From Anaeramoeba flamelloides (lineage: Eukaryota; Metamonada; Anaeramoebidae), in NCBI GenBank assembly GCA_027625915.1, contig JANTQA010000042.1:5778001-5842000 (forward strand): a stretch of 64,000 nt of DNA. The letters run 5' to 3'. Position numbers and translations under genes: made by a program. Of the stretch, positions 22,640 to 34,450 are shown piece after piece; the stretch's first letter is position 1, and the number at the start of each line of letters is the position of its first letter. The notes below the pieces were generated by a model. That model had not been told where the DNA came from and made no database searches. It saw nothing but the letters and a program-made list of their open reading frames with translations.

Positions 22640-25600
22640 TTAATTTTCGGAAAGCACTTTTTTATTTCTATTTATAAGATTTTCTTTTGGTGTATTTTCG
22701 TCTATTTTTTTAATAGATTCTTCAATTATTTTTTCATTATCTTCATCCTCTTTTTTTTTTTCTTCAATTAATTCTTGTTCATTATCATTGTCATTATCTT
22801 GATTTTCACTTTCAAGAATCACTTGATTATTATTGTTTTCATTGTCAAGATTATTCTCATTAATTGTTTCTTCAATTAATTTTTCATTACTTTGTTGATC
22901 GATATTTTTATCTTTTTCCTCATTTTCATTTTCATTTTCATTTTCATTTTCGTTTTCATTTTCGTTTTCGTTTTCATTTTTCATTTTTTCTTCATCATCT
23001 TCTTTATTATTTTCATCTTCATCATCCTTTTTTTCATCATCTTCTTCTTCGCTTTCATCTTCATCTTCATCATCTGATGATGTACTTGAAGAATTCTCAT
23101 AATTATTTTTTTTTGATCCAGATTTTTGTCCATAAATGCTATTTCGAAGTATATAATTATTGTCAAAAGCCAAATTATTAGTTTCAGCTAACCATGAGGG
23201 TGTTTCGTCTGAGTCGTCTGAATCATCCTTTTGTTAAATTTAATTGATATTATTTAATATTATCGAAAAATATACAAGAAAATTTGTTATTTAAACATTA
23301 ATTTTTATAAAATAAAATTAAAAATATTCTTTTAATTAATAGATATGAAAATCAATAAACAAAATACAAATAAAAAAAAAAAAAATAATGATCATTGAAT
23401 AATCAAATAAAAAAAATAAATAAACTAGAATAAAATGAAAGATTTTTAAAATCTTGAATTTCTGAAAAAAGTAAATCTTTTAAATTTTCGTAAATTAATT
23501 ATCAATGTTTTTTTTTTTTTTTTGAATAAGGTTGATTTTAGAAAAAATATTAAGAGTAAAAATTAGAATTTGACTATTTTGATTTTTTTCCATTTTTCCC
23601 TTGGCTGAATCTTCTTTATATTGGGAAGAAGAGTTACAGAGGAAAAAGACATTGTGGTTACTTGCTAATACTGAGACACTGAAACACAAAAGTATGAGTA
23701 ACTTGAAAATAAAATCTAAAAAGCAAAGGCTAAAAATAACCAAAGGTTTAAAGCAAATCAGATCAAAAAAAAAAAAAAAAAAATTACAACAATTAAATAA
23801 CAATCCCCAAATGAACATTCATATTCAATTATCAAATTAAATTAAATCAACCAAAACTATCGTGACTGTGATTTTGGGAGTCCTTAATTCAATTAAAGAT
23901 AGCATTGTTTTTTTTTTTTTTTTGATTTTTTACCAATTGCTTCTGAAAAACCCTTTTTAATTTTCTTTTTTTTTTTTCTTTTTTCCTTTTTTCTTTTCAA
24001 TTTTTTGCTTTTGCTTTTTAAACATAAAAAAAAGTAGGTGTTTCTTTCCCTTGAACAATCGTGAAATCTCTGATTTTACGTTTAAATTATCTTTGAGAAA
24101 ATTTAAGTAAAAGGACATTTGGAGTGTAATTTACACTTCTTCCTTCAATAAATAAAAGAATTTGCACATTTTTGGTAACTGGTACAAATGTTTCCCAAAA
24201 TCAAAATTTGGAATTAAATATTACTTTTAATTATTTTTTACTGTACATTAACAATTTTAAGATATTAATTAGTTTAAACATTTGAGAGTTTTTAAAATTT
24301 TAAACAAATGAAAGCTGAATTAAATAAAAATTATCTTCATTCATATATAGTTGTTTTAAAAAAGTGAAAACTTTTTTTTTTTTTTTATGAATATGCCAAA
24401 ATTAAAGATTTTGAAAAGTTTTATGTTTTAGTAAAGTCAAAACTTTTTTTAAAAAAAGTGCATTTCTTCTTGCCCCAACCTCTACATCACATTTAAAGGT
24501 TGATCCTTCACTTTATTAGAACATAAAACTTTCAAAAGGTTTTAATTCTGAAAACTTTTTCATTTTTTTAAAAGAGAAAACTTTCAAACAGTTTTAATTC
24601 CGAAAGAATTTTCACTTTTTTTAAAAAGAAAACTTGATAAAAGTTTTAATACTGGAAAATTCTTCAGTTTTATTAAAACAGAAAACTTCAAAAAAGTTTT
24701 AAAACAGTTCTCACATTTTTAGAATGACTGTAAATTTATTTTTTTTTTGAATAAAGTATTTTAAAAATATTCTATTATGGAAAAAAAATCGATATGAATT
24801 AATTATTTGAAGATGTATATGTTGTACAGATGTTTAAAATAGGTTTAATTGAGTATTTCTTATTAAAAAAAAAAAATGACCTTCAATTGAGTTGAGATAA
24901 CTTTATATTTTTGAGTATTTTGAGGATTCCAAGATAGATTCAATAAATTTTACATCAAGTATATTTTTGGATTATTCATGAATAGTGCTTCAAAGATTAA
25001 AAATAGGTTTTTTTTAGTGAAGGAAAAAAAAGAAAAAGAAAAAGAAAAAGAAATAGAAATAGAAATAAAAATAAAAAAAAAAGAAATGTAGATGCGAATA
25101 TTCATAAAATTCATAAAATATAAAATAATATTTACATCTTTAACAATTATTTCATCATCAAAATTATCAAATATATCAAAGTCATCGTCTTCATCACTGT
25201 TTTCATCACTGTCATCAAAGAAGTCATCGTCGTTTTCGTCGAGGTTATTTTGATTAAAAGAACTTTCTTCTGAATACATTTGCAAATGGTTTTTCATTTC
25301 ACCAATTTTTTGCGATTGGGCTTTGTTGATATCAGATAAAAATCCATCAACAAATTGATTCCAACCTTCTGTTTGATTTAATTTCTCATTGAGCGTAGTA
25401 TCCTTTTCCGATAAAGTTACCAATTTATTACATATTTGAAAGATATGAGTAAAATTTCCTCTTCTTATATCCCTGTTAGTTTTTGATTCCTCATATTGGT
25501 TGCAAATTGAAATCATTTTTGTGATTAAATTATAATCATCAATAACATTCTTGAATAATTTTGCTGATCTTCCCTCCAAAACTAAATTGATCATATCTCT

Positions 25601-28600
25601 AATATAATTATGTAAAAAGGTATTCCATTTATATTCAAAAAAGAGATCTAAAATTTTGTGTAATATTTGATGTTCACTATACATATTTTCAATTTTTTCG
25701 GGTGATATATAATATAAAATATGAAAGAGTTGGATTGCCTTTAACCGCAATTGCCCAACGGGTACTTTAAGATTTCCAAAGGCAAGATCTATTGGTTTTG
25801 CATTTTTTGGTGAATCTAAAAGCTTTGCAAATTTCGAAAAGTTTTCATAGATTAATTCTAGTAAAGGATTTATTTTTTCTTCAATATTTGATCTTTTATT
25901 ATGATGAATATAAATTAAAAGCTCAATTGTAATTGAAAGCGCATTTTCAATTAAAGATATGTTTTCTGTAGTATCAAAAACACAAGAAAGTAATTTTTCA
26001 CAAATTTCTTTCTTTTCAAGTTCTTGGTATAAGATCGGATTGCTCGATTCATTATAAAAAAAGTCTAAAAAGCATCTTGTGACATTATCATGGACCTTAT
26101 TGGTTTGTTTATTTTAGATTTGAAGATTAATGTATTAAAAGGATTTAATTATAAGAAAATCATTGATAAGTAAATTTATTTTGAGAAAATTATAAAATTT
26201 ATTCTCAAACTTATCCATTTTTATTTTGAAAAAAAAAAAAGAAAAAAAAAAGTTGAAAAACATACTTCTCTTGGTTGTTCTTTTGATAACAAATTTATTA
26301 ATTTTGGGATTAATTTTGTTGAAATAATTAACTATTGTTTTTTAAAAATTTTGTTTATTTTTATATTATTTTATTTAAAAATGATTATTGTTGATGTAAA
26401 AAAATTTATCAAAAAAAAAAAAAAAATGTTTTAAATTTTACATCATTTGATTCTATTAAATCGGTATTTTCAGAACCAAGACATAAATTTATGATAAAAT
26501 CCTTAATTGCAGCTATTTTAAGATGTAAACATAATTTATCAATTATTTCTGGCTTTGATTTGAGATAATTTAGTGTCTAAATATTAATTAATTTTTATAA
26601 ATAAAAAATAAAATAAAAAAAAGAAGAAAGAAAATTAATATATCAAAATAAATTTTTAGAAAAGAGTTTAATTTTGAATAAATGGATAAAAAAAAAAAAA
26701 ATTTCAGCAAAATGAAGAAAAAGGAAAAATAATAGTTGTAAAATTCCAATGATTATTTTCTTGGTTTCAATGATAAATTTTCAAAATTGATAAACAATCT
26801 TTTGAAAAAAGAGAAACCACATCAAGTTTTAAAAAAGTAGCTCACAAACAGTTTTAAAGTATATTGAACACTTTTTTAAAATGGGTATATGGGATCTATC
26901 ACGGTATTAAATAAAATTAAATAAAAAAACTATGAATTGTTAATTTGGAAATTATAGAACCATTTTAAAATCTTCTTTTATTTGTGGGGTACTTTATTTT
27001 TTCATGGTTAATTAAAGATGGTATGATATATTTTAAAGGTTGAAAATGTTTCTATAATTTCTAAATTGTCATTTTAGGTGAAATCATCAATAAAATACAT
27101 ATTAAATCTAAAATCAAAATATTATTAAATAGCATGTTTAATATTATTCTCTTGTTTATCAAATAAATAATTTCTCTTGTCAAATTCAGAATCAAATTGT
27201 TATTGTGAAAATTTCAATTTTTACTTGATTTTTATTATAAATTTCTAAAGAAATAAGTATTTTTTTTTATTTTATTTTTTTTTTTCAGTACAGCTTGAAA
27301 ATAAAATATTTTAAAGATAATCTTTCCCAAAATTATTCTTCACAAATTTTTTAATTAAGAAAATTTCATTCAGGATATATCATCTTTAGGAATTATCATC
27401 ACGATAAATTCGTTTATAATTTAAATTTGTTGGAATTGAAAGTAAATCATATTAGTGATACATTGTCCATATGGCGAAAAAATCTGTTATAAATATTATT
27501 AAGCAATAAATTATAGGATTTTATGCAAAATGAATCACAATTAAAAACGGGTCATTTTGAAAAAAAAATTTTTTTTAATTAATTTTTCCAAATCTAAAGA
27601 TAGAAACCTAAATAATAGTGTTCCCAGTATTTTAGAATTCTTATTTAAATCCTCTCAAAAGAATTATTGTTTCTATTTTTTTAATTTCATAATTTATTCA
27701 ATAACCATTAACATGAAAACCCAAATACTGATTATTATTATTTCCTTTTTATGAAAATAGTTGTTTTTTTCAATATATTTTCCACAATTTCTAAAATAAT
27801 TTGTCAAAATAATCTATACTGCTTAATTATTTTATTTTTTTTTTAATATTATATTGAATTTTTTCCAAATTAATCGATATTTCGATACAAATTGAGGAAA
27901 GGTATTTTACAACTTTAAAGTCTAAATAGTGATGGTTCAAGTCTTTAAATTTGTCTTGAAATTTAGATTATTTCAAAAATTCTTTGAATTTTTTACTAAT
28001 GCTAGAGATCTTTTTTAATTGACGAGATATCAACAAATCGTACTATTTGACTAATCGAATTTTTTGAAACATTTTAACCTTGAACCACTAATGTTAATTT
28101 GCATTCAATTACAACATACTTTAATTTTAGACTTCTCCGTGGTAGATGCTAACCCCTTAAGAGGAATAATATTCAAAATGCATTTAGTGACCCTAGTCAT
28201 TATTTAAATTAATATCTTTTGTTATTTGAAAAATCTTCATAATAAAAATTTTAATTTGATGATTAAAAAAGCAAATGTAACCTTAATTTTGGTACAAGAA
28301 ATCGGTTTTTTTGTTTTTCCTTGTGTTTGAAACAAAAATTAAACAATTGATTTTTTTGGAATAATGTGCTCTTTAATTGATTAATTTTATTTTAAGAGAA
28401 GTAAATTTCCTCTTTTTCCTTAATGAAATAATAAATAAAAAGTATTTTTAAACTTAAAAGAAGGAAAAAAGTATTTGAAAATTTGATCACAAGTCAAAGT
28501 TTTCAGGTTATTAATACATGGAAATAATAACCGCTTTTTAGCAACGATAAATAACTTTTAAAAATAAATTATTTCTTTAAGTCTTCAAATTACTTTTAAA

Positions 28601-31600
28601 GACTTTATAGATAAATATATTTGTAATGTGCGGATTTTAAGATTAAGAATTTGTTTTCAAAATTTTTTTTTTTTTTTTAACCAAATTTTGTTCTTGTAAG
28701 TTTCCCAAATCTTGTTTTCGCAAAATCCCAGTGCAAGAAACCAAATCGATAGCATTAGTCCATTCCAAGTACATGAATCAACAGTGTGTAAGGGGGGTTT
28801 GATTTGGTTCACTTCACTCTAGTTATATTAAGTTTGTATTTTCTTATGATTCAGTTCACTTCATAATTAGTACAAGTTTGGATTGTTTAAGATCTAATCG
28901 TAATAACTTTATTAATTCTTGTGATGATTTTTTATAGCTTATAACATCCAAACGCTTTAAAAAAACAAAAAAGTGGAGAAACCGAAGGAATCGAAGGAAC
29001 CGAAGGAACCGAAGGAATCGAAGGAATCGAAGTAACCGAAGTAACCGAAGTAACCCAAACAACTTAAAAAGTGAGGATTTGGAAAAAGTAAAAAAGTCTA
29101 AAAAACAATACTTTTCTATTTTAAAACTTTCAGTTATCTTTTTTTAATTTGTTATAGATATTTTTTAAAAATTCGAATGAATTCTTCGTTCTTTTCTATA
29201 ATTTATTATTCTTTTTTCTTAATATTGTTTTTGTTTAAATAGTCTTAAATTTTTCATTTACATTTCCATTTTTTGAAAAATTGGGTTACTGTTTTAAAAA
29301 AGTTAGGGGTAAATCTGTGAGCTGATCCTTTTGGATCTAAACCTTGTTGTTTTGTTGTATATAAAACTGAATAATTTTTCATGAAATTAAATACCCCAAT
29401 CTTAAAATTAACCACTTTTTAAATTAATTGTGATATTAATTGGTTTGAAAATTTCTAAAGAAACGGGAAAAGATTAATTAAAAAGAGAAAAAGAAGATAA
29501 AAAAATTATAAAACATAAAAAAAAAAAAGTAAAAAACATAAATATTTTCAAAATCTCTCTCGAGTAAACTTTTAAGAATTACTATTTGATTTGTTTTATC
29601 ATATTAAGGGTGTATATTAATTATGAGAAATAGTTTAATTCTAAGACAGTTGATTAATTCTTTGGAATATAAAATACACCAAAAGGTGTCAGATTGTGCT
29701 TGATATTGAATTTTATTATTTATTATTGAATTGAGAAAATACAGCAGCAAGAAAGAGTTTGAGAATTCAATGGCTCAAAATTTCATATAATTTTTTTTCC
29801 AATTTTCAGAGACGAGGAATTTTGGGAATTTTTTTTAAATTTAAAAGTATTTTTTTTTTATTTTTATATTTTTCTCCCACACACAGTTGTTGCAATTTTT
29901 GAGTTTTTTTTTTTTTTTTTTTCAATTTCAATTCAAAAAGTATCATTTTTTTTTTCAAATTTGTAATGATAAATTAGAGAAAAAGGAAAAGGAAAAGGAA
30001 AATCAGTGGGAAAGAAAAAGGAGATCAACAACGAAGCCAAGAAATTGGATTATTGATTATTGATTTTGTCGGGTTGAAGACAAAGTAGACAAATCCTTTT
30101 TACTGATCTAAAATTTTGAATAATTGAAAAATCTCAGATGAAAACGGATGATGGAAATTCGTATCATATAAGCTGTCAATTTGGGAAAATTGTTTAGTTT
30201 TTTATAAATCCGAAATTGAGACGACACTTTAATTGGGGAATAAAAAGCTTTTTATATTTTTTTTTCATTCTCACCTAATTCCATAACAATGAATTCTTAA
30301 ATTATTGGCAATTTCGTCAACGAATTAACAAAATCCAAAATGCTGTTTGTTGAAAAATCAATTGAACAAAATTTTCATTCAACTTTCAAAAAACAGATTT
30401 CATAAATAAAGTTAAATTTCAAATGTTTAAGAATCACAAATTAGTTATACTATGGTTTTCCCCTTTTAGAGTTGTAGAACTTTATGATTATTTTAATTCT
30501 TGGTAAGTGATTTTTTTGGAAAGTTGAATGAAAATTTTGATCTTTTTATTTCAATTTTAACAGTCTTGGAAGAAATTATATTTTTATAAAATATTTTGCT
30601 TTTTTTGATTAGCAAAGCAAGAATAACTGATTTAAAATTAAAAGGTTTAGACTTCAAATAAGGATTTAAAGAATAGTTGTGTAAAATTAGTCCAAGACTT
30701 AATAACAAAATAACGGCCTTGTAATTTTGTTTTTCAGAAAAAAAAAAAAGTTCAAGTTTTGATTTGGCTTGTTTTTTACATTCAAAGTTTGGATTTTGCA
30801 GAAAAAATCAATATTTAATTCCATATTATCATTTCTCAGTGTGTGTTGTGTAGTGTATGTGCTTTTATATGTAAAAAAGAAAAAGAAAAAGAAAAATAGT
30901 TACTTCTTCCCTTCGTTTTTTCAGTTGTGTATTTATACAACGTGAAAAGTATCCTGCATAAACACAGTTTAAAGGTTGCTTGTTATCTAAAAAACTAAAA
31001 ATAAAGTCCATTATTTCTGTGTCTGAAGAAATGGCGTCAACAATACCAAATAGTTCTAAACCAATAATTTCATTTGAAAAGTAAGGGTATCTATTTTGTT
31101 TGACAAAAAAGAAAGAAAGAACAGAAAAAAAAGGTTTGCAAATTTGGAAAAATCTTTTTTTGTATGTTTTTTTGTTTGTAATTCATGATTCAAAAAAAGA
31201 ATTAGCCTTACTTGAATTTTTCTTTTTCGCCTACGTTTTCACCCGTCGGCTCTACTAAAAGATATTGAAGAATTTGTTTTACAATTTCAGGTTTTGACAA
31301 ACTATAATGAATTTTTGGAATGGTTACAGTAGCGGTTAAAAAAGGAGAATATTATTTTGCACACAAGAAATGAAGAAAGATTTGAGAGAAAAAAGAAAGA
31401 ATGAAAAAGAATTCTACTATTCAATCAAGAGCTTGTTTCCATATCTACATTCTTGAAGAAGATCTTCTTCTTCAAAGAGATCTTGTAGAGTGAAATTTTC
31501 TTTTTCTAAAATCTCATCGATTTTGGACTTTAATGAAAAATTGAATCTCCTGTTTTTTTTGTTATTTATTCAAAAAGAAAAGTTTTAATTGTTAACAAAA

Positions 31601-31759
31601 AAAAAAAAAAGCAAATTGGTGATCCAATATTAGGTATGAAATGTTTTGGTTAGTTTGTATTTTTTTTGTTGTTTTAGGTTTTATGAATAGAATTGTTGAA
31701 TCAATATTTTTGGGTTAAAAAAATAAGTGGTGTTTGTGAACAAAGAGTTACCAAAACAT
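22640..31759 (-). CDS. PP6R/SAPS-family protein (SIT4/PP6 phosphatase regulatory subunit)
   Basis: Eight exons joined in phase: 31759-31752, 31549-31418, 31301-31212, 31090-30904, 26576-26442, 26331-26266, 26095-25136 and 23227-22640, giving 721 residues. The protein starts MFWRFNFSLKSKIDEIL, like the canonical PP6R start MFWR, and continues ENFTLQDLFEEEDLLQEC, YPYFSNEIIGLELF, LNCVYAGYFSR, YLKSKPEIIDKLCLHL, VPVGQLRLKAIQLF, ILDLFFEYKWNTFLH, IRRGNFTHIFQICNKLV and GWNQFVDGFLSDI. These are SAPS-domain landmarks in family order (residues 1 to about 475). The family binds the SIT4/PP6 catalytic subunit and directs substrate choice. The C-terminus is strongly acidic, with an (NE)n repeat. Every donor is GT (mostly GTAA/GTAT) and every acceptor AG. 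The small introns are 110-202 nt. Introns 4 (4327 nt) and 7 (1908 nt) are oversized and carry repeats. The first coding exon is only 8 nt. Confidence 0.92.
23601..23840 (+). other. Possible LINE-derived coding fragment, unassigned
   Basis: A 79-codon frame without a convincing ATG (it opens at TTG). It reads AESSLYWEEELQRKKTLW and then a Lys-rich stretch ending at a poly(A)-encoded KKKKKK. Base composition is more gene-like than the surroundings. It lies just upstream of, and in the same orientation as, the LINE-tailed repeat, so it may be an old piece of that element. No family was recognised. Confidence 0.25.
23848..24160 (+). mobile_element. LINE-tailed short repeat inside PP6R intron 7
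   Basis: Starts near GTGACTGTGATTTTGGGAGT and ends with a tail reading AACAATCGTGAAATCTCTGA and then GTGTAATTTACACTTC with AATAAATAAA. Antisense to the host gene. The same layout occurs at 13205-13500 (-), and the tail matches the LINE fragment at 34880-35630. Confidence 0.65.
24518..24715. repeat. Degenerate tandem repeat, 54-56-nt unit, about 3.5 copies
   Basis: Successive units begin AAACTTTCAAA or GAAAACTT, pass through GTTTTAAT(T/A)C(C/T)GAAA and end in T-rich and then AAAA. Four starts are visible near 24523, 24574, 24628 and 24682. It lies inside PP6R intron 7. Confidence 0.7.
26577..30903 (-). other. PP6R intron 4, 4.3 kb
   Basis: Donor GTAACTAT after ...KKRREE; acceptor ATATTTAG before TLNYLKSKP. 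The join reproduces the SAPS segment where ...REE runs into ...YLKSKP. The interior is AT-rich and contains a 9-nt minisatellite (28977-29056). I see no further exon or intact gene in it. Confidence 0.8.
28977..29056. repeat. 9-nt minisatellite (GAAGGAACC-type), about 8-9 copies
   Basis: Tandem GAAGGAATC, GAAGGAACC and GAAGTAACC variants. Third-base drift groups neighbouring units (GGA units first, GTA units last). It is unusually GC-rich for this non-coding context and sits inside PP6R intron 4. Confidence 0.9.
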
Positions 31760-32172
31760 TGACGCTAAATTTTTGTTCTTTTGTTTGAAGTTTTTGTAAA
31801 AAGGGGTTGTAACAAAAATGATTCCAGTGAAAAAATTTTTTTAATTTTTTTTCTTTGTAAAGTGATTCTAGTTGATTTTGAACAATTTAGTTTTCTTAAC
31901 AGTACGTATAGAATACACCAATGCCTTTTTAATAAGAAAAGTCCTTAATTGTTTTGAGTTCAAACTGTTTTGTTTCGAACGAAAAAGGTAAAAGAAAACA
32001 TAATTTAGTCTGAATTATTGAGGATTGTTTTCTTTCTGATAAATAAATAATATTTAACTCTAGTTTTCAACTTTTTCAATATTTCCTTTTATCTTAATTC
32101 TATACAAAAGTCTAGAATAATAATATAAAATTGTAACATTGTTTGAGAGAATTTAATAAAAATACTGGATAT

Positions 32173-32655
32173 TACAGTGATCAAAATAAAGCGTTCACAA
32201 CGACTATAGTCCGTGTTTCAAAATATTATCCGTGCTTTTTTTTATTCTTGTACCAATGTAACATCCAATCTACTACCAAATAGTATACCTGAGCCCAAAT
32301 CAATTTTGAAAGGAAAGGTCTGGTTATTTTCAGTAAAATTTAAATTATTCATGCAAATAGTTGAAAATTTTCCATAATATTCTCAATTTTTTTGAAATTT
32401 TTTGTTTTTTTTTATTATTAAAATTTTTGAAAAAAATTAACTCTATTTTTTGAGATAAATTTTGCAATTTGATCCTTCGTTTTTAGAATTTCTGTTTAAA
32501 TAATAGAACTTTAAGAAACCACTACCATATTTTTTTAGGGTTTATTATTGGTTTCTTTGATAGGTTAATGTATAGGTTTTCTATAACAAAAAAACACTCT
32601 TTTTATTTTGAAACACGCATTAAATTTTTTTGCACGCTTTATTTTGACTACAGTA
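32173..32655. mobile_element. MITE family 3, whole copy, Tc1/mariner-like
   Basis: 483 nt. The left end is TACAGTGATCAAAATAAAGC. The right end, read inverted, is TACTGTAGTCAAAATAAAGC. A second matched block, GTGTTTCAAAATA, lies inside both ends. TA-CAGTG/CTGTA ends with TA flanks are typical of Tc1/mariner non-autonomous elements. No transposase frame. Relatives are at 34451-35690, 37630-38154 and, decayed, 56020-56360. Confidence 0.8.
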
Positions 32656-32769
32656 AAATAAGTAGACATGATTTTTAAACAGTCAAAATTCGTAAAATTT
32701 GTGCATATTAGAAAATAAAAAATCCAATCCTGTTTATAACTCACAAAATTTTTATAAATTCGATAATAA

Positions 32770-33010
32770 ACCCACACACAGCTCACTAAAGTGAGCTATC
32801 TCTAGGTTACTAAATTGGTTGCTTGGTAGTATAAGAAGATCTACTTATTTTGAAACACAATAGAATTTTATTGAGGTATTTTTGAATTTGGAAAATGATA
32901 TTTTTGATTATTGTTTTTTTGATTGACCGAATAATGTTTTGAACAAGTGTAATTTGATGAATCATGGTTCTAACAAGTATTTAATTGAAAATTTTTTTTA
33001 AGTTTGTTTC
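32770..33010. mobile_element. MITE family 2 internal fragment
   Basis: Matches the interior of 16059-16528: TTTGGAAAATGATATTTTTG, then TGTTTTGAACAAGTGT(A/G)ATTT. The terminal inverted repeats are not both present, so this is a partial copy. Confidence 0.6.
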
Positions 33011-33889
33011 TTAAGGGACTAGTAACTCTTATTTATTTTTTTTCCCAAAGGTAATAGAGTAATTATTTACATAAGGATACAATTAAACCCAATAAGAAAC
33101 TTCGTTTGTCGACTTTAGAGAAATGAATAATCATTTTTAAACGATTTCATTTTTCGAATGGAATTTTCAGGTTAAAGATCTAGATCCTTTTTTGTTGGGA
33201 TTTTTGGATCAAATTAGAAAAATAAAAATTTGCAAAAAAATTTATTTTTGAAGAAATCTCACTTTTAGTAATTTCTGAGAGTCTTTATGAACAAATAACG
33301 TTGTTCCTTTAATATTATTTTAAAAATACATAAAAAATATTTCAAATATTGTATCCCTGAAGATCTAAAAAATTCGAACATTTATTTTATTCAAAAATAT
33401 TTATTCAATTTCTTGAAATTTAAAAGACTTGTCAATATACTTTTTCAAATATCAAGAGTATAAACAAGGAACTGTTTCTATTAAAATCAGGTATTTGATA
33501 ATATCTATTATTTTTTTTATTATTAGAAATATGAATTTGAATTTGTTTTATTTCTTTGAAAATCTTGAAAAAATTGAGAAATAAATGTAAAACCTATTTG
33601 ATACATTTAATCATTGGGTTGTTAATGACTTACTGAAATAATTAAGATTAGGTTTATAATTATTAATTATAAATAATAAATTAAAAAGTATTTCTTTAGA
33701 TAATAAGTTGAATTTTACAGGTTCTAAAATAGTATTTCGGGAGAACTTTTAATTCGATTCTTTGGTTCTTTTTCTCGGATTTTTCATTTAGTCCCTAGAA
33801 AAAATAGATTTGGTATGTTCTTTGAATCAAAAAAGTATATTTTTTACAAGTTTAAAATAATTATTGTATTTTTTTTTTTGATGTTAAGT

Positions 33890-34120
33890 AGATTTTTTAA
33901 ACTTAGTATTATAGAACTTAGTGGTTTCATTTTTAAAGTGTATTTTTGTACACTTCCTTTACAGGCAATAAGATTTCAATCTTCTTTCAAAGAAAATAAT
34001 TTTTTTTTTAAATAATTTGGAAAAAATGTTGGATTTTGAACTTTTCAAAAATGTGAAAAATGGATCAGTCTTTTAAAAACAATAGTTCATTTCTGAAAAT
34101 AGAATTAAAAGTAATCCATG
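33890..34120 (+). repeat. Dispersed repeat (copy of 1225-1450)
   Basis: Shares an ordered series with 1225-1450: TTTTTAAAGTGTATTTTT, CAATA-GAT-like, CTTCTTTCAAAGAAAATA and TTTCTGAAAATAGAATTAAA. The copies are moderately diverged. Confidence 0.55.
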
Positions 34121-34343
34121 TCTTGTAGGTATTAGATTTTTAGTTTATTTTTTCAATTTCAAGATACGGTAAAATTATTTTAAAAGTTGTTAGTAAATTT
34201 ACTTGAAGATTTTTTTTAGTTTACTAGTCCCTTAAATAAAAGAAATTATTAAGTAATTACACAAAAATTTTACGTGAATTAACAATTACATTTATTGTCA
34301 AGGATTTTTCAATACTAAATAGCCATCCTGATTATTTTTAACC

Positions 34344-34347
<4 letters not shown>

Positions 34348-34381
<34 letters not shown>
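34348..34381. repeat. (TA)n microsatellite
   Basis: Pure TA repeat of about 34 nt. Confidence 0.95.
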
Positions 34382-34383
<2 letters not shown>

Positions 34384-34450
34384 CTCAAAGAATAAACAAT
34401 GAATTATTAAACCTGTATTTCCTCTCCTAGAAGCTTATCTTAAATTGATC

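Larger units (their letters stand above)
23228..25135 (-). other. PP6R intron 7, 1.9 kb, repeat-bearing
   Basis: Donor GTAAATATT after ...IIVKD; acceptor ACAAAAG before DDSDDSDETPSWL. It contains an antisense LINE-tailed repeat (23848-24160), a lysine-rich frame of possible LINE origin (23601-23840, +) and a degenerate 54-56-nt tandem repeat (24518-24715). An unseen exon inside it cannot be excluded, but the flanking exons agree in phase. Confidence 0.75.

Noticed and set aside
22864-23181. Plus-strand H/F-rich frame opposite the PP6R tail
   Set aside because: Complement of the acidic (NE)n/(DE)n coding repeat of PP6R exon 8.
28977-29056. Possible CRISPR-like array
   Set aside because: Nine-nt contiguous tandem units without spacers, in a eukaryotic intron. 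It is a minisatellite.
31031-31082. Plus-strand ATG GCG TCA... mini-exon followed by GTAAGGG, looking like a first exon
   Set aside because: It is the complement of PP6R exon 4. The minus-strand reading (YPYFSNEIIGLELF, YAGYFSR) matches the SAPS domain and joins in phase, whereas the plus reading finds no continuing exon.
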